Of a stretch of DNA of 38,936 nucleotides, positions 22,358 to 29,827 are shown one piece after another. A program made the translations under genes and the position numbers. Source of the stretch: Oscillospiraceae bacterium (GTDB lineage: Bacteria > Bacillota > Clostridia > Oscillospirales > CAG-272); the NCBI GenBank assembly GCA_015064255.1, contig SVSP01000025.1:1-38936 (forward strand). The letters run 5' to 3'. The notes under the pieces were generated by a model. The model was not told the DNA's origin. It saw only the letters and a program-made list of their open reading frames with translations, and searched no databases. Each line of letters starts with the position of its first letter. Positions within the stretch are counted from its first letter, which is position 1.

Positions 22358-22876
22358 ATGGAACGTAATTTGAAGAAATATCTTGAGGCGGGAAAAATAG
22401 CCAATACACACGGAGTGCGCGGGGACGTGCTTATAGACAGCCTGTGCGATACTCCAAAAATTCTTGCGGGACTCAAGACTCTTTATATTAAACAGCAGGG
22501 TGAATATAAGGCTATGAAGGTAGCGCGCTCTGCCGTACACGCAGGAAGAGTGCTTACAAAATTCGTCGGTATAGAAACGCTTGACGACGTGATTGCATAT
22601 AAGGGCAAAACCGTGTATGCCGCGCGCGAAGATCTCGCAATAGATGAGGATTCGGTATTTATTGCAGACCTTATAGGACTTCTTGCTTACAGAACGGATA
22701 ACGGTGAGCTTATAGGTAAGATCACCGACGTTGTAAATTACGGCTATAACGATATTTTCGAAATAGACTGCGGTGAAGGCAGGCAGGTGCTCGTTCCTAA
22801 TCTTGATCAGTTCGTTGAAAAGATATCTCTTGAAGAGGGTGTCTTTATTATACCCGTGGAGGGACTTTTGGAATGA
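22358..22876 (+). CDS. rimM: 16S rRNA processing protein RimM
   Basis: Start chosen at ATG 22358, preceded by AAGGAA; the longer frame reads into a repetitive A-rich gap. The 172-residue protein has the N-terminal RimM barrel (LEAGKIANTHGVRGDVLI, residues 8-25) and the C-terminal PRC-barrel (FIADLIGLLAYRTDNGELIG, DIFEIDCGEGRQVLVPNL). RimM assists maturation of the 30S subunit head and binds S19. It overlaps trmD by 4 bases (ATGA), the normal arrangement. Confidence 0.96.
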   Translation: MERNLKKYLEAGKIANTHGVRGDVLIDSLCDTPKILAGLKTLYIKQQGEYKAMKVARSAVHAGRVLTKFVGIETLDDVIAYKGKTVYAAREDLAIDEDSVFIADLIGLLAYRTDNGELIGKITDVVNYGYNDIFEIDCGEGRQVLVPNLDQFVEKISLEEGVFIIPVEGLLE

Positions 22877-23547
22877 CGTTTGACGTAATGACGCTTTTCC
22901 CCGAGCTTATCGAGAGAGTTACCTCGGAAAGCATAATAGGAAGAGCAAGAAAATCGGGTGCGGTCACCGTGCGTACACATAATATTCGCGACTATTCGCA
23001 GGACAAGCACCGCAGAGTTGACGATACACCTTACGGCGGCGGTATGGGAATGCTTATGGCGGCGCCGCCGATATACAGATGCTATAACGCGGTAAAAGAA
23101 AAACAAGAGGGCAGCTCGATATGTCTGTTTATGTCCGCGCAGGGAAGAGTACTCGATCAGAAAAAAGCAGCAGAGCTTTCGAAATATGATAATATAACTA
23201 TACTTTGCGGACACTACGAGGGTGTTGACCGCAGAATAGTTGACGAGATAGTTGACGAGGAAATATCGATAGGCGACTACGTGCTGACAGGCGGAGAGCT
23301 TCCCGCGTGCGTGCTTATTGACGTAATTTCGAGAATGTGCGAGGGTGTGCTCTCTGCGGATGAGTGCTTTGAAAACGAAAGCATCATCGGCGGTGTGCTT
23401 GAATATCCGCAGTACACAAGACCCGAAGAGTTCAACGGGCGCAGAGTTCCCGACGTGCTTCTCGGCGGTGACCACAAAAAGATAGAAAAGTGGCGTAAGG
23501 AGGAAGCACTTAAGCTTACTCTCAAAAATCGCCCTGATCTGCTGTAA
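22873..23547 (+). CDS. trmD: tRNA (guanine-37-N1)-methyltransferase
   Basis: TrmD methylates G37 of tRNAs with S-adenosylmethionine, preventing frameshifts. The 224-residue protein shows the trefoil-knot SPOUT motifs: DDTPYGGGMGMLM (50-62), LCGHYEGVDRRIVDE and SIGDYVLTGGELPACVLID. The C-terminal helical domain ends VLLGGDHKKIEKWRKEEALK, typical of the family. Coupled to rimM by a 4-base overlap. rplS and rpsP, often adjacent, are not here. Confidence 0.97.
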   Translation: MTFDVMTLFPELIERVTSESIIGRARKSGAVTVRTHNIRDYSQDKHRRVDDTPYGGGMGMLMAAPPIYRCYNAVKEKQEGSSICLFMSAQGRVLDQKKAAELSKYDNITILCGHYEGVDRRIVDEIVDEEISIGDYVLTGGELPACVLIDVISRMCEGVLSADECFENESIIGGVLEYPQYTRPEEFNGRRVPDVLLGGDHKKIEKWRKEEALKLTLKNRPDLL

Positions 23548-23610
23548 TTAACTTTAAGATCATATAATACTGTAAAACTGTAAAATTTACGGAAAGGAGT
23601 GGATGCGAAA

Positions 23611-26037
23611 ATGGATAAGAACTATAAATTTGACGAGATAACTCCCGTGCCTGTGGAAAGTATAAGAGTAAATCCGATGTTTGTAGGACCGGATGACCCC
23701 GATGAAGAAAAAAATGATAGCAGTATGCCTAAGCCCGAAATACCGATAGGCAGAGAAAGTATGGATTACCGTTCGGATTTTGACTCGGATATGGGATTTC
23801 ACAAGGCGGATGAAGATTACGAAATTGATGAAGACGTCGAAGACGAAGATTACGAAGAAACGTCCGACGAGGATGATGAAAACATAGACGAAGGATCTTC
23901 CGACGGCGACAGTACCGAAGCTGTAAACATAGACGCTCTTGCAAAGTCGGGTGAACGATATGCCGCAGGTTATCAGCTTATAGGAAAGAAACCGAATGAT
24001 TTTCGTGCAAGACATAAAGGGCTTTTTAAACGCGACGGAAGCTTTATAATGCGTTTTGTTGATAAAACGGTCGCAAAAATATACGATATGACCAAAAACG
24101 GAATTCTCGGAAGCTTTTTTACCTCGTACGATAAGATCGACGAAAGTACAGAATCCTCGGTTATAATTTCCGCACCTTCAAAACTTGTCTCCGTTTTCAA
24201 AAAACGCCGCAGACCTAAAATAAAAGAGAAAATCATATACGATGATATTACAGGTGAGGAAGTAGCGAAAATACGTGAAAAGACGAAAAAAGAAAGCTCA
24301 ATTATCAAAAAGATTGTTTCTGTCTTCGAAAAAAGCGTGCTGCTCAGTTTTATTGAACGCTTTTTGTCAATTCTTCTGTATTTGCCGATGGCAACGTACG
24401 GTGCACTGCTTCTTTCAACGGGTATAACAACTATTCTGGTACAATCGGCAAAGAGCTTCTGGCTTGGCGGAACATTCAGTACGGTAAGTCTTTTAATGGG
24501 TGTGGCTTATACGCTTGTGGCGATGATAACGATATTTGCCGGTGACGTTCCTCTCGTGCGCTATCTGTGTGAGAGTAAGATGGGAAGCTTCATACTCGTT
24601 TCCGTCTTCGGACTTTTTAAGAAGAATATAGATACGGAAAAGAAGGTTCCGAAATACGGATTTATAGCATTCCTTCTCGGTGTCGGACTCGGACTCTTGT
24701 CAGCCGTTATTTCTGCATTTGATATATTTTTCGTAATAGTTGCACTTGTCGTGGCAATCGGGGTTGCGCATAATCCCGAAAGCGGAGTGGTTATAATTTC
24801 TTTCTTTTTACCGTTTGCATCGGTATTTATAAACGGACAGAAATATCTCTATCTGCTTATTGTGTACGTTTCGCTTGCGTGGATAATAAAGCTTCTCCGC
24901 GGACAGCGCAGAGCAAAATTCGGCGCACTTGACGGTCTTATCATTATGTTTGCGGGATTCGTTATCCTGACGGCACTTGTGTCCGTGGACCGTACGGAAG
25001 CAATATATCACGCTATGGCTCTCGTTATGCCAATTATGGGGTATTTCCTCGTGGCAAACCTTTTCAGCTCACGTGTGTGGCTTTCACGCGGAGTAAGTGC
25101 TATGCTTATCTCGGGATTTGTTGTTGCCGCGTACGGAATATACGAATGGGTAGTATATGCGGTAAATAATTCCTGGAAATTTGACAAGCTTCTTAACAGC
25201 AATATAAATTCGGTGTGCGGTACTACCGAAATGCTTTCGGTATATCTGATGGTAATAGTCTGCTTTGCACTTGCGGGACTTTCGCATAAGAACGTGGGCG
25301 GTATGCGGCTTCTTTCACTTGCAGTAATATTGCCGGTTATCATTTGTATCCTGCTCACTATAGATGTTTACGCTTGGATGATACTTCTTATATCCGTAAT
25401 GTTTTATGCTTTGATAAAATCAAAGAAAAACGCGGCATCTATATTCGGAGTTTTGGCGGTAATTCTCTTTGTTCTTTATATCGTTTCGGATATACTTCCG
25501 TCGTATCTGTTTGCTTTGGCAAATGATACTCTCGCGGGAAGCTTCGACGTTATGCACGTCAGCATAAAAATGATCGGTCAATATGCTATGACGGGCATCG
25601 GACTCGGTGAAACCGTGTTTGAGAATATATATGCATCTCTTTCACAGACGGGCGCCGTATCCGCTTCTGACAGCGGAAGTCTCTTCTTCGAGGTGCTTAT
25701 ACGTTTCGGAGTAGTCGGAATTATCTTCCTTGCAGCAACGGTGATACTCGTTTACAGACAGGCATTTTCGACTTATAAAGTAATTACGGTAAAAAGATAC
25801 GCTTCGGTTTACAGTATGTCGGCGCTTACCGCCTTTACCGCGCTTCTTCTTGTATCGGGAATAAACTATATATGGAAGGATTTTTCTGTGGCGTATATTT
25901 TCTGGTCTATTGTCGGATACGTATGCGCAACAAGAAAAACAGCTTTGTTCGAAAATGCGGCTGTTTCGGAAAACAGCGGACTTGATATAAAGCTTCCGAT
26001 AAGTACCTTCAGAAAGAAAATAAAAAAGACGAAATAA
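23611..26037 (+). CDS. O-antigen-ligase-like polytopic membrane protein with long cytoplasmic N-terminus
   Basis: Start chosen at ATG 23611 (AAAGGAG at 23593-23599); GTG 23599 overlaps the ribosome binding site. The 808-residue protein has a hydrophilic first 210 residues, very acidic at about 70-110 and basic after 140, then roughly a dozen transmembrane segments. Around residues 430-500 a Wzy_C/O-antigen ligase-like pattern appears (SVDRTEAIYHAMALVMPIMG, then extracellular loops and STGLGLG-like MTGIGLGETVFENIY near 670). Such proteins join or polymerise surface glycans. In a Gram-positive setting the acceptor would be a wall or capsular polymer. No glycosyltransferases adjoin. Two DUF4330-like genes follow and probably belong with it. 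Confidence 0.78.
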   Translation: MDKNYKFDEITPVPVESIRVNPMFVGPDDPDEEKNDSSMPKPEIPIGRESMDYRSDFDSDMGFHKADEDYEIDEDVEDEDYEETSDEDDENIDEGSSDGDSTEAVNIDALAKSGERYAAGYQLIGKKPNDFRARHKGLFKRDGSFIMRFVDKTVAKIYDMTKNGILGSFFTSYDKIDESTESSVIISAPSKLVSVFKKRRRPKIKEKIIYDDITGEEVAKIREKTKKESSIIKKIVSVFEKSVLLSFIERFLSILLYLPMATYGALLLSTGITTILVQSAKSFWLGGTFSTVSLLMGVAYTLVAMITIFAGDVPLVRYLCESKMGSFILVSVFGLFKKNIDTEKKVPKYGFIAFLLGVGLGLLSAVISAFDIFFVIVALVVAIGVAHNPESGVVIISFFLPFASVFINGQKYLYLLIVYVSLAWIIKLLRGQRRAKFGALDGLIIMFAGFVILTALVSVDRTEAIYHAMALVMPIMGYFLVANLFSSRVWLSRGVSAMLISGFVVAAYGIYEWVVYAVNNSWKFDKLLNSNINSVCGTTEMLSVYLMVIVCFALAGLSHKNVGGMRLLSLAVILPVIICILLTIDVYAWMILLISVMFYALIKSKKNAASIFGVLAVILFVLYIVSDILPSYLFALANDTLAGSFDVMHVSIKMIGQYAMTGIGLGETVFENIYASLSQTGAVSASDSGSLFFEVLIRFGVVGIIFLAATVILVYRQAFSTYKVITVKRYASVYSMSALTAFTALLLVSGINYIWKDFSVAYIFWSIVGYVCATRKTALFENAAVSENSGLDIKLPISTFRKKIKKTK

Positions 26038-26093
26038 AAAACTGTATTTCACAGTTCGTATATTAACAGACAAAGAAAGGTGTAACTATAATT

Positions 26094-26684
26094 ATGAACG
26101 AACAGCAAAATAACGGCTACGTCAAGACTCGTTCCGAAAAAAGACGAAGCGGAAAACGAATGAATTTTGTTGACTGGATCCTTATACTTATAGCACTCGG
26201 CTGCATAGGAATTTTTGTTTACTTTGCATTCTTCTCTGAACTTGATATATTCGGCGCAAAAGAAGAAAAGGTGTCGGTACAGTATTCTGTCAGAATAGAA
26301 AACGTGAATGCCGAAATGCTCGGAATAAGTGTAAACGAAAGCGCAGGAACACTCAACTGCGATTTTATAGACGTTAAGGACAGAGTTTATGACTGCGTAA
26401 ACGGTAAGGCAATAGGAAGAGTTACTTCCGTTAAATATGAAAAGTCGCTTGAGCCTACGGGTGCGCTTGATGAGGATGGTGACCTTATATATGCACAGTA
26501 TCCGGGACATATAGATATAATAATAACAGTCAGCGGAAACGGAAGCCTTGCCGACGGAATATACAATATAAGCGGATATGAGATAAGAGTCGGCTCGGAA
26601 ATAGAGTTCAGAACAGAAGGCTATACGGCAATTGCAAAGTGTATAAGCGTTACCGGAAAGGAGATAGCGGAAAATGACAACTAA
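26094..26684 (+). CDS. DUF4330-like single-pass membrane protein
   Basis: The 196-residue protein has a basic N-terminus (residues 10-22), one transmembrane helix (about 24-44, FVDWILILIALGCIGIFVYFA) and an extracytoplasmic beta-rich domain. The NFVDWILIL opening followed by VSVQYSVRIENV and a domain with VGSEIEFRTEGY is the layout I associate with DUF4330 proteins, which often sit beside O-antigen-ligase-like genes in Clostridia (remembered pattern). GAAAGG precedes the ATG. Function unknown. It overlaps the next gene by 11 bases. Confidence 0.72.
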   Translation: MNEQQNNGYVKTRSEKRRSGKRMNFVDWILILIALGCIGIFVYFAFFSELDIFGAKEEKVSVQYSVRIENVNAEMLGISVNESAGTLNCDFIDVKDRVYDCVNGKAIGRVTSVKYEKSLEPTGALDEDGDLIYAQYPGHIDIIITVSGNGSLADGIYNISGYEIRVGSEIEFRTEGYTAIAKCISVTGKEIAENDN

Positions 26685-27159
26685 TGACAATAAGACAAGA
26701 TTCAATATGATAGACATTATCATTATTATGGTCATAATCGCGTGCATCATAGGAACGGTGTTCCGCTCCGCTATACTCGACAGACTTAATTTCGCCTCGA
26801 GCCGTGACAGCGCAAGAATAAGCTTTTGCGCCGAAAATCTTACGGCGGAAGAGCTTGCGGCTATTAAAGCAGGCGATATATTCACGCTTTCGGAAAAGGA
26901 TTTCGGCGTTTTAAAATCTCTTTCGAGTACAAAGCAAACTGTAATTGTAAAATCTGAGGACGGACAGAGTTTTGTGAAAGCTGACGATAATACGCGCTTC
27001 ACATTGACGGGTGAAATAGAAATAAGCGGTGAAAATACGGATAAAGGATTCTTTTTCGACTCTGACATACATATCGGAGTGGGTAAAATGCTTAATCTGA
27101 AGAGCCAAAATTGCGATATTTCTATTGTTATTACCAAAATCACCGAAAATGAAGGCTAA
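26674..27159 (+). CDS. Second DUF4330-like single-pass membrane protein
   Basis: The 161-residue protein has the same plan as its upstream neighbour: a short polar N-terminus, a transmembrane helix opening FNMIDIIIIMVIIACIIGTVF (residues 10-30, partly quoted) and an extracytoplasmic beta-rich domain (RISFCAENLTAEELAAIKAG). The two overlap by 11 bases and look like diverged paralogues that could form a heteromeric complex with the upstream membrane protein (inference). No catalytic motif is visible. Confidence 0.7.
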   Translation: MTTNDNKTRFNMIDIIIIMVIIACIIGTVFRSAILDRLNFASSRDSARISFCAENLTAEELAAIKAGDIFTLSEKDFGVLKSLSSTKQTVIVKSEDGQSFVKADDNTRFTLTGEIEISGENTDKGFFFDSDIHIGVGKMLNLKSQNCDISIVITKITENEG

Positions 27160-27174
27160 TATTAACAAAAACTA

Positions 27175-27203
27175 TTGATTTTGAGATATTGATGTGATAT
27201 ACT
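27175..27203 (+). promoter_or_regulatory. Promoter of the HPr gene
   Basis: TTGATT (27175-27180), 17 bp, TATACT (27198-27203), extended -10 TG at 27195-27196. Its core GATGTGATATACTG is identical to the one at 923-936. Confidence 0.88.
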
Positions 27204-27234
27204 GAAACCAACGTAGAAAGGATTGGTATTTAAG

Positions 27235-27498
27235 ATGATCTCTCGCGATGCAAAAATAGTAAATACAATAGGGCTTCATGCTCGCCCTGCGACATTCTTT
27301 ATTCAGAAAGCGAATTCTTTTAAATCTTCGATTTGGGTTGAAAAGGGAGACTGCCGCGTAAATGCGAAGAGTCTTCTCGGCGTACTTTCTCTCGGAATAG
27401 TTAAAGATACCGTTATTACAATTATCGCCGACGGTCCGGATGAAGAAGCAGCAATTGAAGGACTTTGTTCTCTTATAAGTGGCGGATTCAGCGACTAA
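27235..27498 (+). CDS. ptsH: Phosphocarrier protein HPr
   Basis: With the start at ATG 27235 the 87-residue protein places the active-site GLHARPA histidine exactly at position 15 and the regulatory serine (NAKSLLGVLSLG) exactly at 46, the canonical HPr numbering; this settles the start over a TTG at 27223. His15 carries phosphate from enzyme I to sugar-specific EII proteins. Ser46 is the HPr kinase target used for catabolite control in Firmicutes. Because His15 is present it is HPr rather than Crh. It stands alone, with its own promoter and terminator; ptsI is not adjacent. Confidence 0.94.
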   Translation: MISRDAKIVNTIGLHARPATFFIQKANSFKSSIWVEKGDCRVNAKSLLGVLSLGIVKDTVITIIADGPDEEAAIEGLCSLISGGFSD

Positions 27499-27526
27499 GA
27501 ATTTCGGGCAAAATAATCTTAAGATG

Positions 27527-27559
27527 GGCAGACCGCAGATAATGTGGTTTGCCTTTTTT
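27527..27559 (+). terminator. Terminator of the HPr gene
   Basis: GGCAGACC (27527-27534) pairs with GGTTTGCC (27546-27553), 8 bp with one G-U, followed by six Ts. A second inverted repeat, TTTTTACAA (27555-27563) / TTGTAAAAA (27580-27588), begins in this T tract and could compete with it. Confidence 0.88.
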
Positions 27560-27632
27560 ACAATCTGTAGGTTTTTATTTTGTAAAAACGGAGATAATTA
27601 ACATTAGATTACGGAAAATAAGACAGTGAGAT

Positions 27633-29453
27633 ATGAAAGATAAAAATATCCTTGACAGCTTAAGAGAAAAGGCAAACCGTCTGCCGCTTACACCCGGCGT
27701 TTATATAATGTATAATGAGCTTGGTAAGGTTATATACGTCGGTAAATCAAAGGCGCTCAAAAACAGAGTGTCACAGTATTTTAACGAATCTCCGAAAGAT
27801 ATAAAAACTTCTAAAATGGTCGGCGATGTGCGCAGCTTTGATTTTATGCTTACCGATACGGAAATAGAAGCACTTACTCTTGAAAATAAGCTTATAAAGC
27901 TTTATCAGCCGAAGTATAATATTTTGCTGAAGGATAATAAAAATTATCCGTATATTAAAGTAACGGTAAACGAAGAATATCCGCGCGTGCTTTTCACAAG
28001 AAAAAGACTTTCGGACGGGGCAAAATATTTCGGTCCCTATTCGGGCGCGGGTAAGGCGATGTCGATAATAAAAACGACCGAAAGGGCGTTTGCACTTCCG
28101 CAGTGCAAACTGAATTTTCCGCAGGATATAGGAAAAAGCAGACCTTGTATATACGCGCAGATAGGACAGTGCTGCGCTCCGTGTGCAGGGAAGATAAGCT
28201 CGGGTGAATATAAAGAACGCTTTTCGGATGTTCTGACATTTCTTCGCGGCTCGTATAACGACGTTAAAAAATCACTTACCGATCAGATGATGTATGCGTC
28301 CGAAAATCTTATGTTTGAAACGGCGGCACTTATGCGTGACCGTATAAAAACTCTTGAGCTTCTTTGGCAAAAGCAAAAAATACTCACCTCGCCCGATGCG
28401 GAATACGATATCGTCGCGATTTACAGAAGCGAGTCCTGCTCCTGTCTTGCACTTTACTACGTTCGTGCGGGCGCAGTTATAGATTCGGATAATTTTGTGT
28501 TTTCCGCTGAAAAGATAACCGATAATACCGAGATTATATCCTTCCTGTGCGAAATGTATTCGCACAGAGAATATATTCCGTCAACTGTTGTTTCGGGTAT
28601 TGATTTCGATGAAGAACAAATGTCGGTTTTCTGCGATTATATAAAAGAAACCTCGGGTGTCAACGTAAAATTAAAGATACCTCAAAGAGGCGAGCTGAAA
28701 AGCCTTTGCGAAATGGTCGAGTCAAATGCACAGCTTCACGCAGTTCAGTATCTCGCGGATAACGAAAAGGATAACAGCGTGCTTGTAAAGCTTGCACAGA
28801 TGCTCGCGCTTGAGGTCGTTCCCGAAAATATCGAGTCGATAGATATTTCAAACTACGGCAATGATAATATTACAGCAGGAATAATCTCGCTGAAGAATGC
28901 GAAATTTAATAAAAAAGGTTACAGAACGTATAAGATACGTACGACCGACGTGCAGGACGACTATCTTTCGATGTGTGAAGCACTTGAAAGAAGAGTAGCG
29001 CATCAGGATGAACAGCCGCTACCCGATCTTTTCCTGCTTGACGGCGGAAAGGGACACGTTTCGGTAGTTAAAAATCTCTTTGAACGCCTTGGCGTTTACG
29101 TCCCCGTTTTCGGAATGGTCAAAGATGAATTTCACAAAACGAGAACGCTTACCGACGGAGAAAATGAGATAAGTATAGCGAAAGAACAGTCTGTATTTAT
29201 GCTGATATATAAAATTCAGGAAGAGGTACACCGCTTTACTGTTTCGACAATGCAGAAGGCAAAGAGTAAAAAGCTTACACGATCTTCGCTTGAGAATGTA
29301 GCGGGAATAGGACAGAAAAAAGCGGCAATACTTCTTGCTCATTTTAAAACGCTGACGGCACTTAAAAACGCTGCAAAGGATGAAATTGCGGAAGTCAAGG
29401 GTGTTTCGGCGAAAGATGCTGAGAATATAAGAAATTATTTCGATAATAAATAA
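27633..29453 (+). CDS. uvrC: Excinuclease ABC subunit C
   Basis: UvrC makes both incisions in nucleotide excision repair. The 606-residue protein has the GIY-YIG nuclease domain (TPGVYIMYNELGKVIYVGKS, about residues 20-40, with NRVSQYF), a Cys-rich region (CIYAQIGQCCAPC, about 170-184), the UvrB-binding UVR segment (SLTDQMMYASENLMFETAALMRDR in parts), the RNase H-like endonuclease (SIDISNYGNDN; PDLFLLDGGKGH) and C-terminal tandem helix-hairpin-helix motifs (VAGIGQKKAAILLAHF, VKGVSAKDAENI). The ribosome binding site is weak (AGTGAG). Downstream lies the repeat cluster. Confidence 0.97.
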   Translation: MKDKNILDSLREKANRLPLTPGVYIMYNELGKVIYVGKSKALKNRVSQYFNESPKDIKTSKMVGDVRSFDFMLTDTEIEALTLENKLIKLYQPKYNILLKDNKNYPYIKVTVNEEYPRVLFTRKRLSDGAKYFGPYSGAGKAMSIIKTTERAFALPQCKLNFPQDIGKSRPCIYAQIGQCCAPCAGKISSGEYKERFSDVLTFLRGSYNDVKKSLTDQMMYASENLMFETAALMRDRIKTLELLWQKQKILTSPDAEYDIVAIYRSESCSCLALYYVRAGAVIDSDNFVFSAEKITDNTEIISFLCEMYSHREYIPSTVVSGIDFDEEQMSVFCDYIKETSGVNVKLKIPQRGELKSLCEMVESNAQLHAVQYLADNEKDNSVLVKLAQMLALEVVPENIESIDISNYGNDNITAGIISLKNAKFNKKGYRTYKIRTTDVQDDYLSMCEALERRVAHQDEQPLPDLFLLDGGKGHVSVVKNLFERLGVYVPVFGMVKDEFHKTRTLTDGENEISIAKEQSVFMLIYKIQEEVHRFTVSTMQKAKSKKLTRSSLENVAGIGQKKAAILLAHFKTLTALKNAAKDEIAEVKGVSAKDAENIRNYFDNK

Positions 29454-29466
29454 AATTGTTTTTAGT

Positions 29467-29564
29467 AAAGTTTTTGGGATTCTTAAACCCTTTTTTCAAA
29501 AAGAGTTTAAGGTCTATAAAAAGTTTTTGAAGTTCCAAGAAACTTTTTACAAAAAGTTTCCTGG
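29467..29564. repeat. Two diverged copies of the hairpin repeat unit
   Basis: Unit 1 (29467-29511) has AAAGTTTTTG, a short gap, then a hairpin CTTAAAC-C-CTTTTT / AAAAAG-A-GTTTAAG. Unit 2 (29518-29564) has AAAAAGTTTTTG, then CCA-A-GAAACTTTTT / AAAAAGTTTC-C-TGG. The CTTTTT-NN-AAAAAG core is shared with the 51-bp units at 29587 and 29767, while the outer arm sequences differ but still pair. They also provide the only hairpins close after uvrC and may serve as its terminator. Confidence 0.75.
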
Positions 29565-29586
29565 CGGGTTTTAGGGCAGGGCCATA

Positions 29587-29637
29587 AATAAAAGTTTTTG
29601 AAAGGGTTTGGGAAAACTTTTTACAAAAAGTTTTCCC
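29587..29637 (+). repeat. 51-bp repeat unit, copy A
   Basis: Contains AAAAGTTTTTG (29590-29600), GGGAAAACTTTTT (29610-29622) and AAAAAGTTTTCCC (29625-29637). The last two form a 13-bp perfect hairpin (15 bp with flanking TT/AA). It is 49 of 51 identical to copy B at 29767-29817. Confidence 0.92.
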
Positions 29638-29648
29638 AAGAAAAAAAC

Positions 29649-29741
29649 GATGGCTTCGCCATCACTTGGCAGTTTCGCTGTCGGACATCAGTACGATTGG
29701 ACAGCCGTCCGACTTTTCGCCTCGCGAAAACCGCAAACTGC
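29649..29741. other. Potential branched structured segment between the two 51-bp repeats
   Basis: A hairpin GATGGC-TTC-GCCATC (29649-29663) is followed by a segment that folds as a three-way junction: closing stem GCAGTTT (29669-29675) / AAACTGC (29735-29741); arm GTCGGAC (29680-29686) / GTCCGAC (29707-29713); adjoining arm TTTTCGC (29714-29720) / GCGAAAA (29724-29730). An alternative GCTGTC (29677-29682) / GACAGC (29700-29705) competes with the first arm. All stems are perfect. It does not match an RNA family I know and has no credible reading frame. It could be a small RNA, or the body of a non-coding mobile repeat. Confidence 0.6.
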
Positions 29742-29766
29742 GCCCTCCGAATTATATTTAGTGTTT

Positions 29767-29817
29767 AATAAAAGTTTTTGAAAGGGTGTGGGAAAACTTT
29801 TTTCAAAAAGTTTTCCC
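29767..29817 (+). repeat. 51-bp repeat unit, copy B, abutting rsmD
   Basis: Second copy of the unit with AAAAGTTTTTG (29770-29780), GGGAAAACTTTTT (29790-29802) and AAAAAGTTTTCCC (29805-29817). Differs from copy A at two positions. The hairpin ends 10 bases before the rsmD ATG and occupies the place where a ribosome binding site would be expected. Confidence 0.92.
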
Positions 29818-29827
29818 GAAAAAGAAA

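Noticed and set aside
23548-23610. Promoter before the O-antigen-ligase-like gene
   Set aside because: TATAAT occurs at 23563-23568 but no acceptable -35 stands 16-18 bp upstream; left uncalled.
26049-27143. 364-codon open frame antisense to the DUF4330-like genes
   Set aside because: Composition typical of a shadow frame; the plus-strand genes have starts, sites and membrane topology.
27499-27632. tRNA gene or riboswitch between the HPr gene and uvrC
   Set aside because: No cloverleaf or TPsiC-like sequence and no known riboswitch core; only the terminator and an inverted repeat are visible.
29467-29817. CRISPR array
   Set aside because: Repeats are irregularly spaced, diverged and self-complementary over their whole length, with no uniform spacers or cas genes.
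29786-29827. N-terminal extension of RsmD from GTG 29786
   Set aside because: It only translates the repeat unit, with AAGGG directly abutting the GTG; RsmD proteins start with the MRIITG motif.
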